Source: Aquimarina latercula DSM 2041
Lineage (GTDB): Bacteria > Bacteroidota > Bacteroidia > Flavobacteriales > Flavobacteriaceae
NCBI RefSeq assembly: GCF_000430645.1
Contig: NZ_KE387185.1
Coordinates: 1,027,780 to 1,091,779 of the forward strand
Length of the DNA stretch: 64,000 bases
Reading direction: 5' to 3'
Part shown: piece by piece, positions 52,790 through 60,467 of the stretch
Layout of the letters: each line of letters begins with the position of its first letter
How positions within the stretch are numbered: position 1 is the stretch's first letter
Notes under the pieces: generated by a model
Told to the model about the DNA's origin: nothing
The model's input: the letters and a program-made list of their open reading frames with translations, nothing else
The model's database searches: none
Translations under genes and position numbers: made by a program

Positions 52790-53626
52790 TTATTCTCCTT
52801 TATTATGGTTGATGATATGTATATCTCTTTGAGGGAAAGGAATAGCCACCTTATTTTCTCTAAAAAGTCTATCAATTTCAAAATGCAGATCACTCTTGGG
52901 CGTAACTGCTTGAAAGCTATCGTTAACAGTAAATACTAATTTAAAATTTAGTGAACTATCAGCAAATTCTGTGAAAAAGACAGTAGGTTCTGGTTCCTCT
53001 AATACTCCTTCTGTATTCTTTGCTGCTTCGAGTAATAATTTTTTGACTAGTTTAGTATCTGAGCCATATGCAACCCCTACAGTAACATTTTCACGAGTAA
53101 TATTATTATTTTGAGTCCAGTTGTATAATGTATTTGTGAGATAGGTATGGTTTGGAATTACTAGCACTTTATTCTCTAAGTTAATACCTCTTGTAGTTCT
53201 TAAATTAATGTCTGTTACCCTAACTACTTTATCATCTATTTCAATAATATCTCCAACGTGAACTGTTTTATCTAATAAGACAAAGATTCCACAAATAATA
53301 TCCTGAAACAATGTCTGTAATGCCAAACCAACACCTATTAGAAGTGCCGCTGAAGCTGCAAAAATAGCGGTAATATTTACCCCTATGTTGTCTAACGTTA
53401 TAAAGGTTACAATGAGGAAAATAAAGTATTTAACAAATGAAAATACAGTGGAAAATTTCCTGCTATCGTCTCTTGTTAACTTTCTTGTAACCAATTTTTT
53501 GAACAATCGAAGAATGATTGAAGTCAGAACAAAGATGATGGTAAGTATAAGAATGGCTTGTACCGTGATTTGTATTTCTTTTCCTAAATGAAAAGTGTAG
53601 TTGAGAATATCTTTTATTTCTTGCAT
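52790..53626 (-). CDS. MscS-superfamily channel (first of operon)
   Basis: The 278-residue channel has about three membrane helices, a pore helix AASAALLIGVGLALQTLFQDII, and a beta domain KTVHVGDIIEIDDKVVRVTD with VIPNHTYLTNTLYNW, followed by the cage domain. The size and layout resemble E. coli MscS. It leads the operon 62 bases after the sigma box at 53713, tying three MscS-type genes to one promoter. Confidence 0.93.
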   Translation of the reverse strand: MQEIKDILNYTFHLGKEIQITVQAILILTIIFVLTSIILRLFKKLVTRKLTRDDSRKFSTVFSFVKYFIFLIVTFITLDNIGVNITAIFAASAALLIGVGLALQTLFQDIICGIFVLLDKTVHVGDIIEIDDKVVRVTDINLRTTRGINLENKVLVIPNHTYLTNTLYNWTQNNNITRENVTVGVAYGSDTKLVKKLLLEAAKNTEGVLEEPEPTVFFTEFADSSLNFKLVFTVNDSFQAVTPKSDLHFEIDRLFRENKVAIPFPQRDIHIINHNKGE

Positions 53627-53688
53627 TGTTTGTGAATTAGCTAATATTGTTAGAACTGATCATGACAAGGTAACCCTTATTTCTTTTG

Positions 53689-53713
53689 GACACATTAAAA
53701 AATAAAAAGTCAC
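53689..53713 (-). promoter_or_regulatory. ECF-type sigma box
   Basis: Minus strand GTGACT (53713-53708), 14-base spacer, GTGTC (53693-53689); 62 bases before the first of three MscS genes. This is the rightmost box found. Confidence 0.76.
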
Positions 53714-53865
53714 ATTTTAGATGACCGAATTAAAGGGGGTTGAATAGATTGATGTTTACCGCCAAAACTGGAAGTTATATTAGATCAAATATTCCAGATT
53801 TTAAATTTTCAGAAATCGGTATTAGGTTGTAATATTCCTTACACTATATTTTACAAAATAGTTGT

Positions 53866-53873
53866 TATTTTTG
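53866..53873 (+). promoter_or_regulatory. Possible housekeeping -7 element before the 71-residue gene
   Basis: TATTTTTG matches the TAnnTTTG -7 consensus of Bacteroidota, 29 bases before the ATG at 53903. No clear -33 partner is visible. Confidence 0.4.
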
Positions 53874-53902
53874 TGATTCTGAGTAATACTTGATAAGAAT
53901 TA

Positions 53903-54118
53903 ATGACAAAAATAGGAATTGAGGATACATTATTAGAATATTATAAGGTTACTGGTAAGAACTCCTTATATAAAATAGAATATGTTGATAAGCTTCCAGA
54001 TGATGTATATCAAATAAGAACAGTAAATATTAATGGTAAGTCTATTCAATTTTACGATAAAACTGATATAGAAAATATGAGTAGTATCATATTTTGGACC
54101 TTAGAATTTATCAATTAA
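53903..54118 (+). CDS. Hypothetical small protein (71 aa)
   Basis: The 71-residue protein (MTKIGIEDTLLEYYKVTG start; NGKSIQFYDKTDIENMSSII near the end) has no signal peptide, membrane helix or motif that I recognise. It runs towards the NADAR gene and ends 12 bases before its stop codon. Codon use looks like that of its neighbours. Real gene, but of unknown function. Confidence 0.5.
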   Translation: MTKIGIEDTLLEYYKVTGKNSLYKIEYVDKLPDDVYQIRTVNINGKSIQFYDKTDIENMSSIIFWTLEFIN

Positions 54119-54130
54119 GTTTAACTTGAT

Positions 54131-54751
54131 TTAAGCGTAGTCTAAATCAAAAAGCATATCTTTTTCAAACTCTGTGATAGGATTGCATGCGGTTTCAATT
54201 TGAGAACCGTAAAGTAAAAAACCTACGATATCAATAGGTTGAACGCATTCAATACAATTACTATTAAAGATATACTCTTCTCTAAGTTGCATTAATAAAC
54301 GGCCCAACGCATTTTTACCAATAAGTTGGTTTTTTTCAACTTCTACTGCTGCCCAATCTTTATCTTTACTAGAAAGTTCAACAATAGCTTTGTTTTCAGT
54401 ATTTCTTAATATTTGAGAAAACTTATCGAAATTTTGAGAAAGTTTAACTTTCAACACCCAATACATTATCGAATATTTCACTTCTTCCCAATCTTGTCTG
54501 GTGTATTTTAAATACTTTCTACTAATCATTTTAGCAGTCATGGGACTATTTTGTTCTATGATCTCTTGTTGCGCAGCAGGAAATAAAGGATAACGGCAGG
54601 CTTGATAAAGAGCTTCCGCAGAAGGAATAATAACATCATTTACTCTTATAGAGTACCCACCAGCCATATTAGAAAGCCCACCAAATTTAGTTTTAGTGCT
54701 TTTAAATACGATTACTTGATTTTTTATATATTCTCTTTCCGAAATTTTCAT
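54131..54751 (-). CDS. NADAR-domain protein (YbiA/DUF1768 family)
   Basis: The 206-residue protein matches the NADAR domain: FKSTKTKFGGLSNMAGGYSI at the start, IPSAEALYQACRYP, MTAKMISRKYLKYTRQDWEE, VLKVKLSQNFDKFSQIL and the final IGKNALGRLLMQLREEY. NADAR proteins cleave N-glycosidic bonds of ADP-ribose or riboflavin intermediates, and some remove ADP-ribose from DNA bases. It lies 24 bases behind the phosphoribosyltransferase-like gene and is probably cotranscribed with it. In the third conserved block WAAVEV replaces the more usual DxFWG, so the active-site loop may differ. Confidence 0.92.
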   Translation of the reverse strand: MKISEREYIKNQVIVFKSTKTKFGGLSNMAGGYSIRVNDVIIPSAEALYQACRYPLFPAAQQEIIEQNSPMTAKMISRKYLKYTRQDWEEVKYSIMYWVLKVKLSQNFDKFSQILRNTENKAIVELSSKDKDWAAVEVEKNQLIGKNALGRLLMQLREEYIFNSNCIECVQPIDIVGFLLYGSQIETACNPITEFEKDMLFDLDYA

Positions 54752-54775
54752 TTTTTACAATATATATAAAAATTA

Positions 54776-55840
54776 TTATACACCTCTATTCTTTAAACAA
54801 AAAAGTGGTATCCAGTTATGTCCAGGAACATCCCACCAAAATACTAACGGGCAGGTGTTAGAAATATTTCTCCAAGTAAAAAACAATGTTCCCGTACCAA
54901 ATGTTTTATGAGAACGAACTGTATCTCCCAAAGGTCTTTTTCTTATATCAGGGTTATCTTTTTGAACTTTATTTAGTAACTCAATTCCTTTTTCTAGGAA
55001 AAGAGCTTCAAGTTTGATTCGATTATCTGCATTACTGAAGAAAGTTTCTTCTTTTGGCATATTAGATGGTCTAAATGCTGAAACCCTTTTATTTTCATTA
55101 GGCACTTCTAGTTTTGCTAAATATTCTAAAGAATTTGCTGATTGCTCTTGTATAGGATACATACAATTTAGTCTTTGTTTTGACCACTTAATCTGATTTT
55201 CAATTTTATAATTGTGACCTACAATTAATCTGTTCCGAATTTTATCATCAAACTGTTTCATTAATCGGAATTCCATATTACCAAAACCTAATTGATGATA
55301 ACAAAATAAACTAACTGCAAGGGTTTTTGATTTATTTAGAATGGATTTGTAATTTTCTATACCATTTTGATCTTTAGAAGCTAACCAATTACTTAGATCA
55401 CGGTAAACCGTACCTCCAGTTGCTAAAAGATCATCAAAATAAATAAAGTTAGTTTTAGGATTATCTATATAATCCTTATAGCTTATCATATATTCTGTTT
55501 GTAGAATTTCATCAGTAATATTCAATATTTCCGTTTGGCTTTTATATTTTTTTTGAACATCAAAAAAATGAGTATTTAACACAAGTTCATTCATAGTTTT
55601 ATAGTTATAAAACTCTTGAATTTCTAATAACCTCTTGTGCAAAAAAGTTTTTGCTTTCTCTTTAGAAATATAAACATCTGGTAGAAAATGAAGTAATTCG
55701 GAAAGTACAAATTCCGCATCATTCCCAAATTGATTAGCCCATTTTATGATATGCTCAATAGTTATCTCAAATTTTCTGTTTTTATAATCACATTGATAAT
55801 CTTTTATTATTTCATATATCTGTTCGGCTAGTTCAATCAT
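54776..55840 (-). CDS. Phosphoribosyltransferase-fold protein (PRTase-CE-like)
   Basis: The 354-residue protein has a PRPP-loop-like motif DDLLATGGT (136-144) after a hydrophobic strand NFIYF, as in type I phosphoribosyltransferases, plus an N-terminal helical domain of about 110 residues and a long C-terminal region with TWRNISNTCPLVFWWDVPGH. This layout recalls the PRTase-CE family, described as PRTase-fold proteins of conflict systems. Together with the NADAR gene behind it, it could build or break N-glycosidic nucleotide derivatives. No sigma box upstream. Confidence 0.8.
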   Translation of the reverse strand: MIELAEQIYEIIKDYQCDYKNRKFEITIEHIIKWANQFGNDAEFVLSELLHFLPDVYISKEKAKTFLHKRLLEIQEFYNYKTMNELVLNTHFFDVQKKYKSQTEILNITDEILQTEYMISYKDYIDNPKTNFIYFDDLLATGGTVYRDLSNWLASKDQNGIENYKSILNKSKTLAVSLFCYHQLGFGNMEFRLMKQFDDKIRNRLIVGHNYKIENQIKWSKQRLNCMYPIQEQSANSLEYLAKLEVPNENKRVSAFRPSNMPKEETFFSNADNRIKLEALFLEKGIELLNKVQKDNPDIRKRPLGDTVRSHKTFGTGTLFFTWRNISNTCPLVFWWDVPGHNWIPLFCLKNRGV

Positions 55841-56254
55841 TATAAACTGGGAGTGACTTTGTTTGTGTTATTTTTTTGTTAGTTGTATAAACGACTTGAA
55901 GATAACAAAAATGGTTAATTCATAATCATTCTTCAAAAACTTGTAAGACAAATTTAAGGTTAAAAAAAATCCTACAATCAAGTTGTTACTCATTTTGTTT
56001 TATCATTTAGCTTTTAATGATAGTAGTTTGTTATTCCCAAAAGACAATATGTAAGATAATTAGAAGATTTTACGTGACTTAGAAAAAAGTTTTACTACAC
56101 CTAGTACTTTCTTACATACTGTTATTCTTGAATCTTTTCTTTTTTCAATGCCCCGTAGCAAAAAAGTTGCGTGTTTTTCCAAAAATACTGCCTGAATTTA
56201 GCGGTCAAAGGTTTAGAAACCAAGCCAAATATTCACAAATAATACACTAGAGAA
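55841..56254. other. Intergenic region between the PRTase/NADAR unit and the 56-64 kb cassette
   Basis: About 410 bases hold no gene I can support. They are AT-rich, with GTGACT at 56074 and at 55852, neither of which has a GTGTC box 14 bases on. A more GC-rich block at about 56149-56215 opens with ATGCCCCGTAGC and lies about 50 bases before the first gene of the cassette; it could be a leader, a regulatory element or the edge of an inserted element. I see no direct repeats or tRNA end. Confidence 0.4.
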
Positions 56255-56425
56255 ATGGCAAATGAAAAAGATTTAGACTACAAAGCTATAGGAGCAGTAA
56301 TAGTCGTATCAGCAATAGCTTTTACAGCAGTTGGAGCATTCTATGTACGCCCAATGTTGGATAAGAGAAAAGCTAAAAAACTAGCAGCAGCTAAAAAACC
56401 ACAAGTCGGAAACAAAAAAGGATAA
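56255..56425 (+). CDS. Small membrane protein (56 aa), first gene of cassette
   Basis: This 56-residue protein starts MANEKDLDYKAIGAVIVVSA, has one membrane helix (about 12-31) and a basic C-terminal tail (DKRKAKKLAAAKKP). The layout is a short acidic head, a helix and a basic tail, repeated in larger form by later genes of the cassette. It is preceded by AGAGAA, a fair ribosome site. No family recognised; a minor membrane protein of a particle is one possibility. Confidence 0.7.
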   Translation: MANEKDLDYKAIGAVIVVSAIAFTAVGAFYVRPMLDKRKAKKLAAAKKPQVGNKKG

Positions 56426-56530
56426 CCCTTTAGAGAGGGGCGTAATCGATGCCATTTGTTATAAAAAGTTGGAAACGATTTGAGGGAAAGAAATGTCAAA
56501 CGCTGTCTATGATAGCACAAACAAATTATT

Positions 56531-57430
56531 ATGAACGAGTACGATGAACTAATGAGATATCAAGACGATGCAGAAGATCATTTTGATGATTATGATGGAG
56601 ATATGGATATGCACGATGGGTATGATGACTATGAGGATGAGGAAGATGACTTTGACTCAGGTTTTGAAGGAAATGAGGATGGGTATGACGATTACGATGA
56701 GGAATATGAAGATGAGTATGTAGATGATTTTGATGAAGATGGTTACGATGATTACACCCGTACTTCCATTGGTAAAATAGATCCCAATGATAGAACCCTT
56801 ACCGTAGTGGTAAAAAACACTTCTGGTGATCAAGCTGAAGCGGTTGTGTTTGGAGGAAATGAGGAAGCAGCGCAGCCTGCTGGTGTAACCGTTACGGTTG
56901 AGGAATCGAGTCATAAGGAAGTTCGTGAGGAATCTAAGGCAAATCCTTTTAAGATTTCAGGGATGAAGTATTCTGTATCAAATCCGTTACAATTTGACAA
57001 CGTATTAAAGTTGACAAAAAGAACGGCAGCAGGATCGAATACTATCCGTGTGTATCAACCACGTAATGCTACAAGCCCTCAGAACTTTACGCAACAATTG
57101 ATTGATGATGATAACTTCGAATTGAATGTTACAGGACAGGATTCTTTACGTGTAACTGTTAATCCAGATACTACGGCAGTATTCACTTTTACTATAAAGG
57201 CGAGAGCGAATATGGGTAACCTGTTAAAAGGTAATAATGTGGCGGAATTATCAAGAGTTCCAAGAACTACTGGTCTACCACAAATCGATTTGATCCGTAG
57301 AAGAAAAAGACAGACTGCCTTTGGAATCCGTCCACGAAGACGTAGACGAGTTCGTAGAAGACCAGTACGCAGATATAGACCAAGACGTCGATATCCAATA
57401 TCAAGTCTACGTAGACGTAGATTGAGATAG
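56531..57430 (+). CDS. Beta-rich protein with Asp/Tyr-rich head and Arg-rich tail
   Basis: The 299-residue protein has three parts. Residues 1-75 are a low-complexity run of Asp, Glu, Tyr and Gly. Residues about 80-245 form a beta-rich domain with LTVVVKNTSGDQAEAVVFGG near its start and later FDNVLKLTKRTAAGSNTIRV and SPQNF. Residues 255-299 are almost pure Arg with Pro and Tyr (RPRRRRRVRRRPVRRYRP). The beta domain aligns with the protein at 61220 on both sides of a propeller insertion. The opposite charges at the two ends suggest self-assembly or nucleic-acid binding. A jelly-roll-type capsid or shell role is inference. Confidence 0.75.
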   Translation: MNEYDELMRYQDDAEDHFDDYDGDMDMHDGYDDYEDEEDDFDSGFEGNEDGYDDYDEEYEDEYVDDFDEDGYDDYTRTSIGKIDPNDRTLTVVVKNTSGDQAEAVVFGGNEEAAQPAGVTVTVEESSHKEVREESKANPFKISGMKYSVSNPLQFDNVLKLTKRTAAGSNTIRVYQPRNATSPQNFTQQLIDDDNFELNVTGQDSLRVTVNPDTTAVFTFTIKARANMGNLLKGNNVAELSRVPRTTGLPQIDLIRRRKRQTAFGIRPRRRRRVRRRPVRRYRPRRRYPISSLRRRRLR

Positions 57431-57519
57431 TTGCTATAAGCAAGCTTACAAAAGTGATACAGTCAAAGCGATAGGAATATTCCAAGGCTTTGGCTGATCT
57501 TTTTTTAATCACAAAATAA

Positions 57520-58161
57520 ATGCTTATGAAAACATCAAAAAAACATAGAACGAAAGGCTTGGCACAAAATAGTATTGACTACATCGTGCTTAGTAACCCT
57601 GATCCGATCCGTAAAATCATTTTTGATTGTGGATATGAAGTTCCAGAGGACTTACACACACTTGTAAAGGCAACCAAAGAACTGATACAGAAAAATGGTA
57701 AATCGGTAATTTCAGAAGTACTACAGCACCATCCAGATAAGAAGGCAATACTAGCCCTAAATACAAAGAAGAAGAAAAAGCCCTGCAATTCTTGTAGTAA
57801 TGACAACTATAATAGTGAAGACAATTTTTGTGGAGAATGTGGACATTCGAACTACAATGGATCTGGTGACGAAGATAGTTTCTTGGATCAATTTTCAGAT
57901 GCAAGCGACAAGGAAGTTAAAAGCTATTATGACCGAATTGTAAAAAAATCTAATGCCAATCCAGAAGATCAGAAGTTGGCATCGGAAGTTCAAATGGTTT
58001 GGAATGAAATGCGTCAAAGAAAGCTTACTGATAAAGATACAACACCTGTTGTTTCAGAACCTCAAAAAGCATCGGTATTTGGAAAAGATGAACTAGTGCT
58101 TTTAAGCGTGGTATTTATCGCAGGGTATCTGGTAGGTGCTACTCGCATTGGTAATTCATAA
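57520..58161 (+). CDS. Zinc-ribbon protein with C-terminal membrane helix
   Basis: The 213-residue protein has a basic start (MLMKTSKKHRTKGLAQN), an N-terminal helical segment beginning NPDPIRKIIFDCGYEVPEDL, a four-Cys cluster CNSC and CGEC (about residues 88-112) that should bind zinc, an acidic stretch, and a C-terminal membrane helix (DELVLLSVVFIAGYLVGATR). The helical segment resembles residues 22-75 of the next protein (P-x-P-[IV] then helices). It should be tail-anchored with most of the chain cytoplasmic or inside a vesicle. Confidence 0.65.
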   Translation: MLMKTSKKHRTKGLAQNSIDYIVLSNPDPIRKIIFDCGYEVPEDLHTLVKATKELIQKNGKSVISEVLQHHPDKKAILALNTKKKKKPCNSCSNDNYNSEDNFCGECGHSNYNGSGDEDSFLDQFSDASDKEVKSYYDRIVKKSNANPEDQKLASEVQMVWNEMRQRKLTDKDTTPVVSEPQKASVFGKDELVLLSVVFIAGYLVGATRIGNS

Positions 58162-58180
58162 TTAATTTAAAGAGTAAGAG

Positions 58181-58927
58181 ATGAAACAGAGTTTTCAAGA
58201 AAAATATAATGATTCTATTAATCTAATCAGTCATTTGATCCTGACCAAACCTAAACCTGTCATTGGTTTATTGGCAAAATATGAAATCACTTTCAAAGGT
58301 ACACCTAACAGAAATCAAATTATAGATGAAGTGGTGGAATTGCTAAAATCAAATAATCAAAAATTTGAAGATGATTTAGGCAAACTACTAACGATCCATA
58401 TTCAATATCAAGGTAAAGAAATGCTTGCCTTGGAGCGAAGCAATTTTAGTTCCTATGATGATGGAGAGGAAGACGAAGATGAATTTTGGGGAGCGCTTGC
58501 AAAAGGAGCAATTGGTATTGTTGGTGGACTTTTCAAAAAGAAAAGACGTAGACGAAGTAGAGGTGGTGGTGGAAATGCTGCTGCACTTGCAGCATCACAA
58601 GCTGCTGCTGCAAGACGTAGAGCTTCTGCACAAGCTGCGCAGGCTAAACGAGATATGGAACGTAGAATGCGGGAAATGCGAGAAGCAGCCGAGCGCAGAC
58701 GTAGAGAAGCAGAAGAACGCAGGCGTAGAGAGGAAGAAGCACGTAGACGAAGGGAAGAAGCAGCTAAAAAGGAAGCTGATGCTAAGAAAAAGCAAACCAA
58801 TACGATGTTAATGGCAGGTGGTGGAATTGCACTCTTGGCGATCATTGGTGTCGTAATGGCTAAATCTAACTCAAAGCCTTTATATCCGCCTATGCCAGCT
58901 CCAGTTCAACCGATATCTGGTAGATAA
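58181..58927 (+). CDS. Arg/Glu/Ala-rich coiled-coil membrane protein
   Basis: The 248-residue protein opens with a helical domain that resembles the previous gene's (KPKPVIGLLAKYEITF). An acidic patch with DDGEEDEDEFWG follows, then KKKRRRRSRGG, a long helix of Ala and Arg with heptad-like AERRRREAEERRRREEEARR, a membrane helix (TMLMAGGGIALLAIIGVVMA) near 210-230, and a Pro-rich end. The Arg/Glu helix is likely to bind nucleic acid or form a rod. It is strongly biased in composition, but conserved neighbours argue that it is real. Confidence 0.65.
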   Translation: MKQSFQEKYNDSINLISHLILTKPKPVIGLLAKYEITFKGTPNRNQIIDEVVELLKSNNQKFEDDLGKLLTIHIQYQGKEMLALERSNFSSYDDGEEDEDEFWGALAKGAIGIVGGLFKKKRRRRSRGGGGNAAALAASQAAAARRRASAQAAQAKRDMERRMREMREAAERRRREAEERRRREEEARRRREEAAKKEADAKKKQTNTMLMAGGGIALLAIIGVVMAKSNSKPLYPPMPAPVQPISGR

Positions 58928-58951
58928 TCTTAACATTTAAAAGAAAAAGAC

Positions 58952-59740
58952 ATGATAGATTACCCTATAGATATAGATGAATCCGAGACTTCGGAATATG
59001 ACCCATTCTTACACCATGTAATACGTCATAAACTACGAAAAAAGAAGAACCGAAGAAGGTTAAAAAGACTCTTTCGAAAACACCCTAAAACAAGAATATT
59101 ACGTTCCATAGGAATTGGTAGAAGAAGGCGTAGAACTCGTCCTGTAAGACGTCCAGTAAGAACACTTGATAAGCGATACCGCAGACCTATTGGTCGCCCC
59201 GTTAGAAATAGATTGGTTTCAAGGTCAGACACAATTAGAAAGCCTTTTAGAAGACCACCTATAAAGTTTGGTAATCCTATTCATAGAGATTTAGAAGGGA
59301 ATAATAGGATCTCGAAGATTGGGATAAGAAAGCCACGATTTAAGGGAACACCTATAATGCCAGGCGATCCTAGAAAACGAACTAAACCACCTGTATCTAT
59401 TCCTAACAAAAGGAGAAAACCGAAAGTATCAAGGGATACGGTCATTCCATACAAAAGAAGATATGGCAGTCGTAAAGGTAGGGCTATGCCAATGCCTAAA
59501 AGAGTTCCAAAACAGAGGATACTGCCAATGGAGGATGAATTGCCAGTTGTAGAACAAAATATGATAGCATCAAATATGGAAGTAATGGATAGAAATGAAA
59601 AAGAGAAAAAACCAGAGAAGCCTAGTAACAAAAGAAAGATGCAAAATATCATTGGAGTTGCTGTTTTAGGGCTTGTGGTAACTGGATTTGTAATGTATAA
59701 AATGAAAACTAAAATAGAAGCAAATGGACGTACTAGCTGA
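58952..59740 (+). CDS. Arg-rich single-span membrane protein
   Basis: The 262-residue protein has an acidic start (IDIDESETSEYDPF), then about 170 residues very rich in Arg, Lys and Pro (RRRRTRPVRRPVRTL among them) and a C-terminal membrane helix near 236-252 (IIGVAVLGLVVTGFVMY). The order acidic-EYDxF, basic, membrane helix recurs in proteins at 58181 and 59977. A disordered polybasic domain facing DNA inside a membrane is the natural reading; function unknown. It overlaps the next gene by 17 bases. Confidence 0.65.
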   Translation: MIDYPIDIDESETSEYDPFLHHVIRHKLRKKKNRRRLKRLFRKHPKTRILRSIGIGRRRRRTRPVRRPVRTLDKRYRRPIGRPVRNRLVSRSDTIRKPFRRPPIKFGNPIHRDLEGNNRISKIGIRKPRFKGTPIMPGDPRKRTKPPVSIPNKRRKPKVSRDTVIPYKRRYGSRKGRAMPMPKRVPKQRILPMEDELPVVEQNMIASNMEVMDRNEKEKKPEKPSNKRKMQNIIGVAVLGLVVTGFVMYKMKTKIEANGRTS

Positions 59741-59951
59741 TACTATAGAGCAAGTTTTTAGTGATGCAGGTGAAATCCCATTAGGATTTCTATTTGCATC
59801 TGTAAAAAACATAGGAAACTCTCCAGTAATGGTGGGTGGAATACCGCTTGCTGCGGGAGATGCAAAATCGTATCCCTTTGTGGGAAAGCCACATAATGCA
59901 AAATCGTTCGATCCAATGGACTCGACCCTACACATTATGTACATCATATAA
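59724..59951 (+). CDS. Small beta-rich protein (75 aa)
   Basis: The 75-residue protein has VKNIGNSPVMVGGIPLAAGD in its middle and STLHIMYII at the end, resembling short beta-sandwich adaptor domains in phage proteins and, more weakly, the KNTS segment of the 56531 protein. It overlaps the end of the preceding gene by 17 bases. Short, non-membrane, and probably structural. No firm family. Confidence 0.6.
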   Translation: MDVLADTIEQVFSDAGEIPLGFLFASVKNIGNSPVMVGGIPLAAGDAKSYPFVGKPHNAKSFDPMDSTLHIMYII

Positions 59952-59976
59952 ATATTAAACTTTAAGAAACTTAACT

Positions 59977-60462
59977 ATGATAGCAGGAGAAACAGAAATG
60001 TTAATATCAGATCGCTTTGACGATGAAGCCTATGATGAATTCTTGTTTGGCAACAAAAAGAAAAGAGCAAAAAGACGAGCTGCTAGAAAGGCTAGGAGAG
60101 CCAAAAGGCGATCTAACCCTAAACGAATTGCCAGAAGACAAAAGAGAAGAAACTTCTTTTCACAACTAGGACAAGCATATCGAGATTTAGGAGGTGGAGC
60201 AGCTATTGGTGGAGCAGTTGACACAATTGTTAACAAACCTAGACCCATCCAAGTACCAGAGTTATACGGAGAACAGAACAGGGAGATTCCTACAGATTTC
60301 AGAGTAGGATTTGGAAATGAAAGTACTCAAGAAACTCCTAAAAAGGATAAGACCACAACGACAATACTATATGTTGCTTTAGGAGTTGTTGTCGTTGGCG
60401 GAATTGGGGTATTAGCCTATCAAGCTCAAAAGAATAAATATGTAAGAATTAATCAAGGTTAA
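59977..60462 (+). CDS. Arg-rich single-span membrane protein
   Basis: The 161-residue protein has an acidic start with FDDEAYDEFLFG, then about 45 residues very rich in Arg, Lys and Ala (KKKRAKRRAARKARRAKRRS), a less basic part with ALGQAYRDLGGGAAIGG-like glycine region, and a C-terminal membrane helix near 132-150 (TILYVALGVVVVGGIGVLAY). It shares the acidic-EYDxF, basic, helix plan with 58952 and, in part, 58181. Role unknown; the chain would present a basic tail to one side of a membrane. Confidence 0.7.
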   Translation: MIAGETEMLISDRFDDEAYDEFLFGNKKKRAKRRAARKARRAKRRSNPKRIARRQKRRNFFSQLGQAYRDLGGGAAIGGAVDTIVNKPRPIQVPELYGEQNREIPTDFRVGFGNESTQETPKKDKTTTTILYVALGVVVVGGIGVLAYQAQKNKYVRINQG

Positions 60463-60467
60463 AAACG

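Noticed and set aside
7131..53713. Treating the GTGAC/GTGTC sites as dispersed mobile repeats
   Set aside because: The spacer sequence differs at every site while length stays at 14 and each site precedes a start codon, which fits promoters and not copies of a repeat element.
55852..55876. GTGACT just upstream of the PRTase-like gene
   Set aside because: It points away from that gene and is followed by a T run rather than GTGTC.
56074..56098. GTGACT in the leader of the 56-64 kb cassette
   Set aside because: The position of the second box reads ACTAC, matching only one base of GTGTC, so the cassette is not placed in the sigma regulon.
58425..58845. Long alternative-frame and antisense ORFs inside the Arg/Glu/Ala-rich gene
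   Set aside because: They are by-products of biased codons (CGT/GAA repeats) in the real gene and have no ribosome site or protein-like composition.
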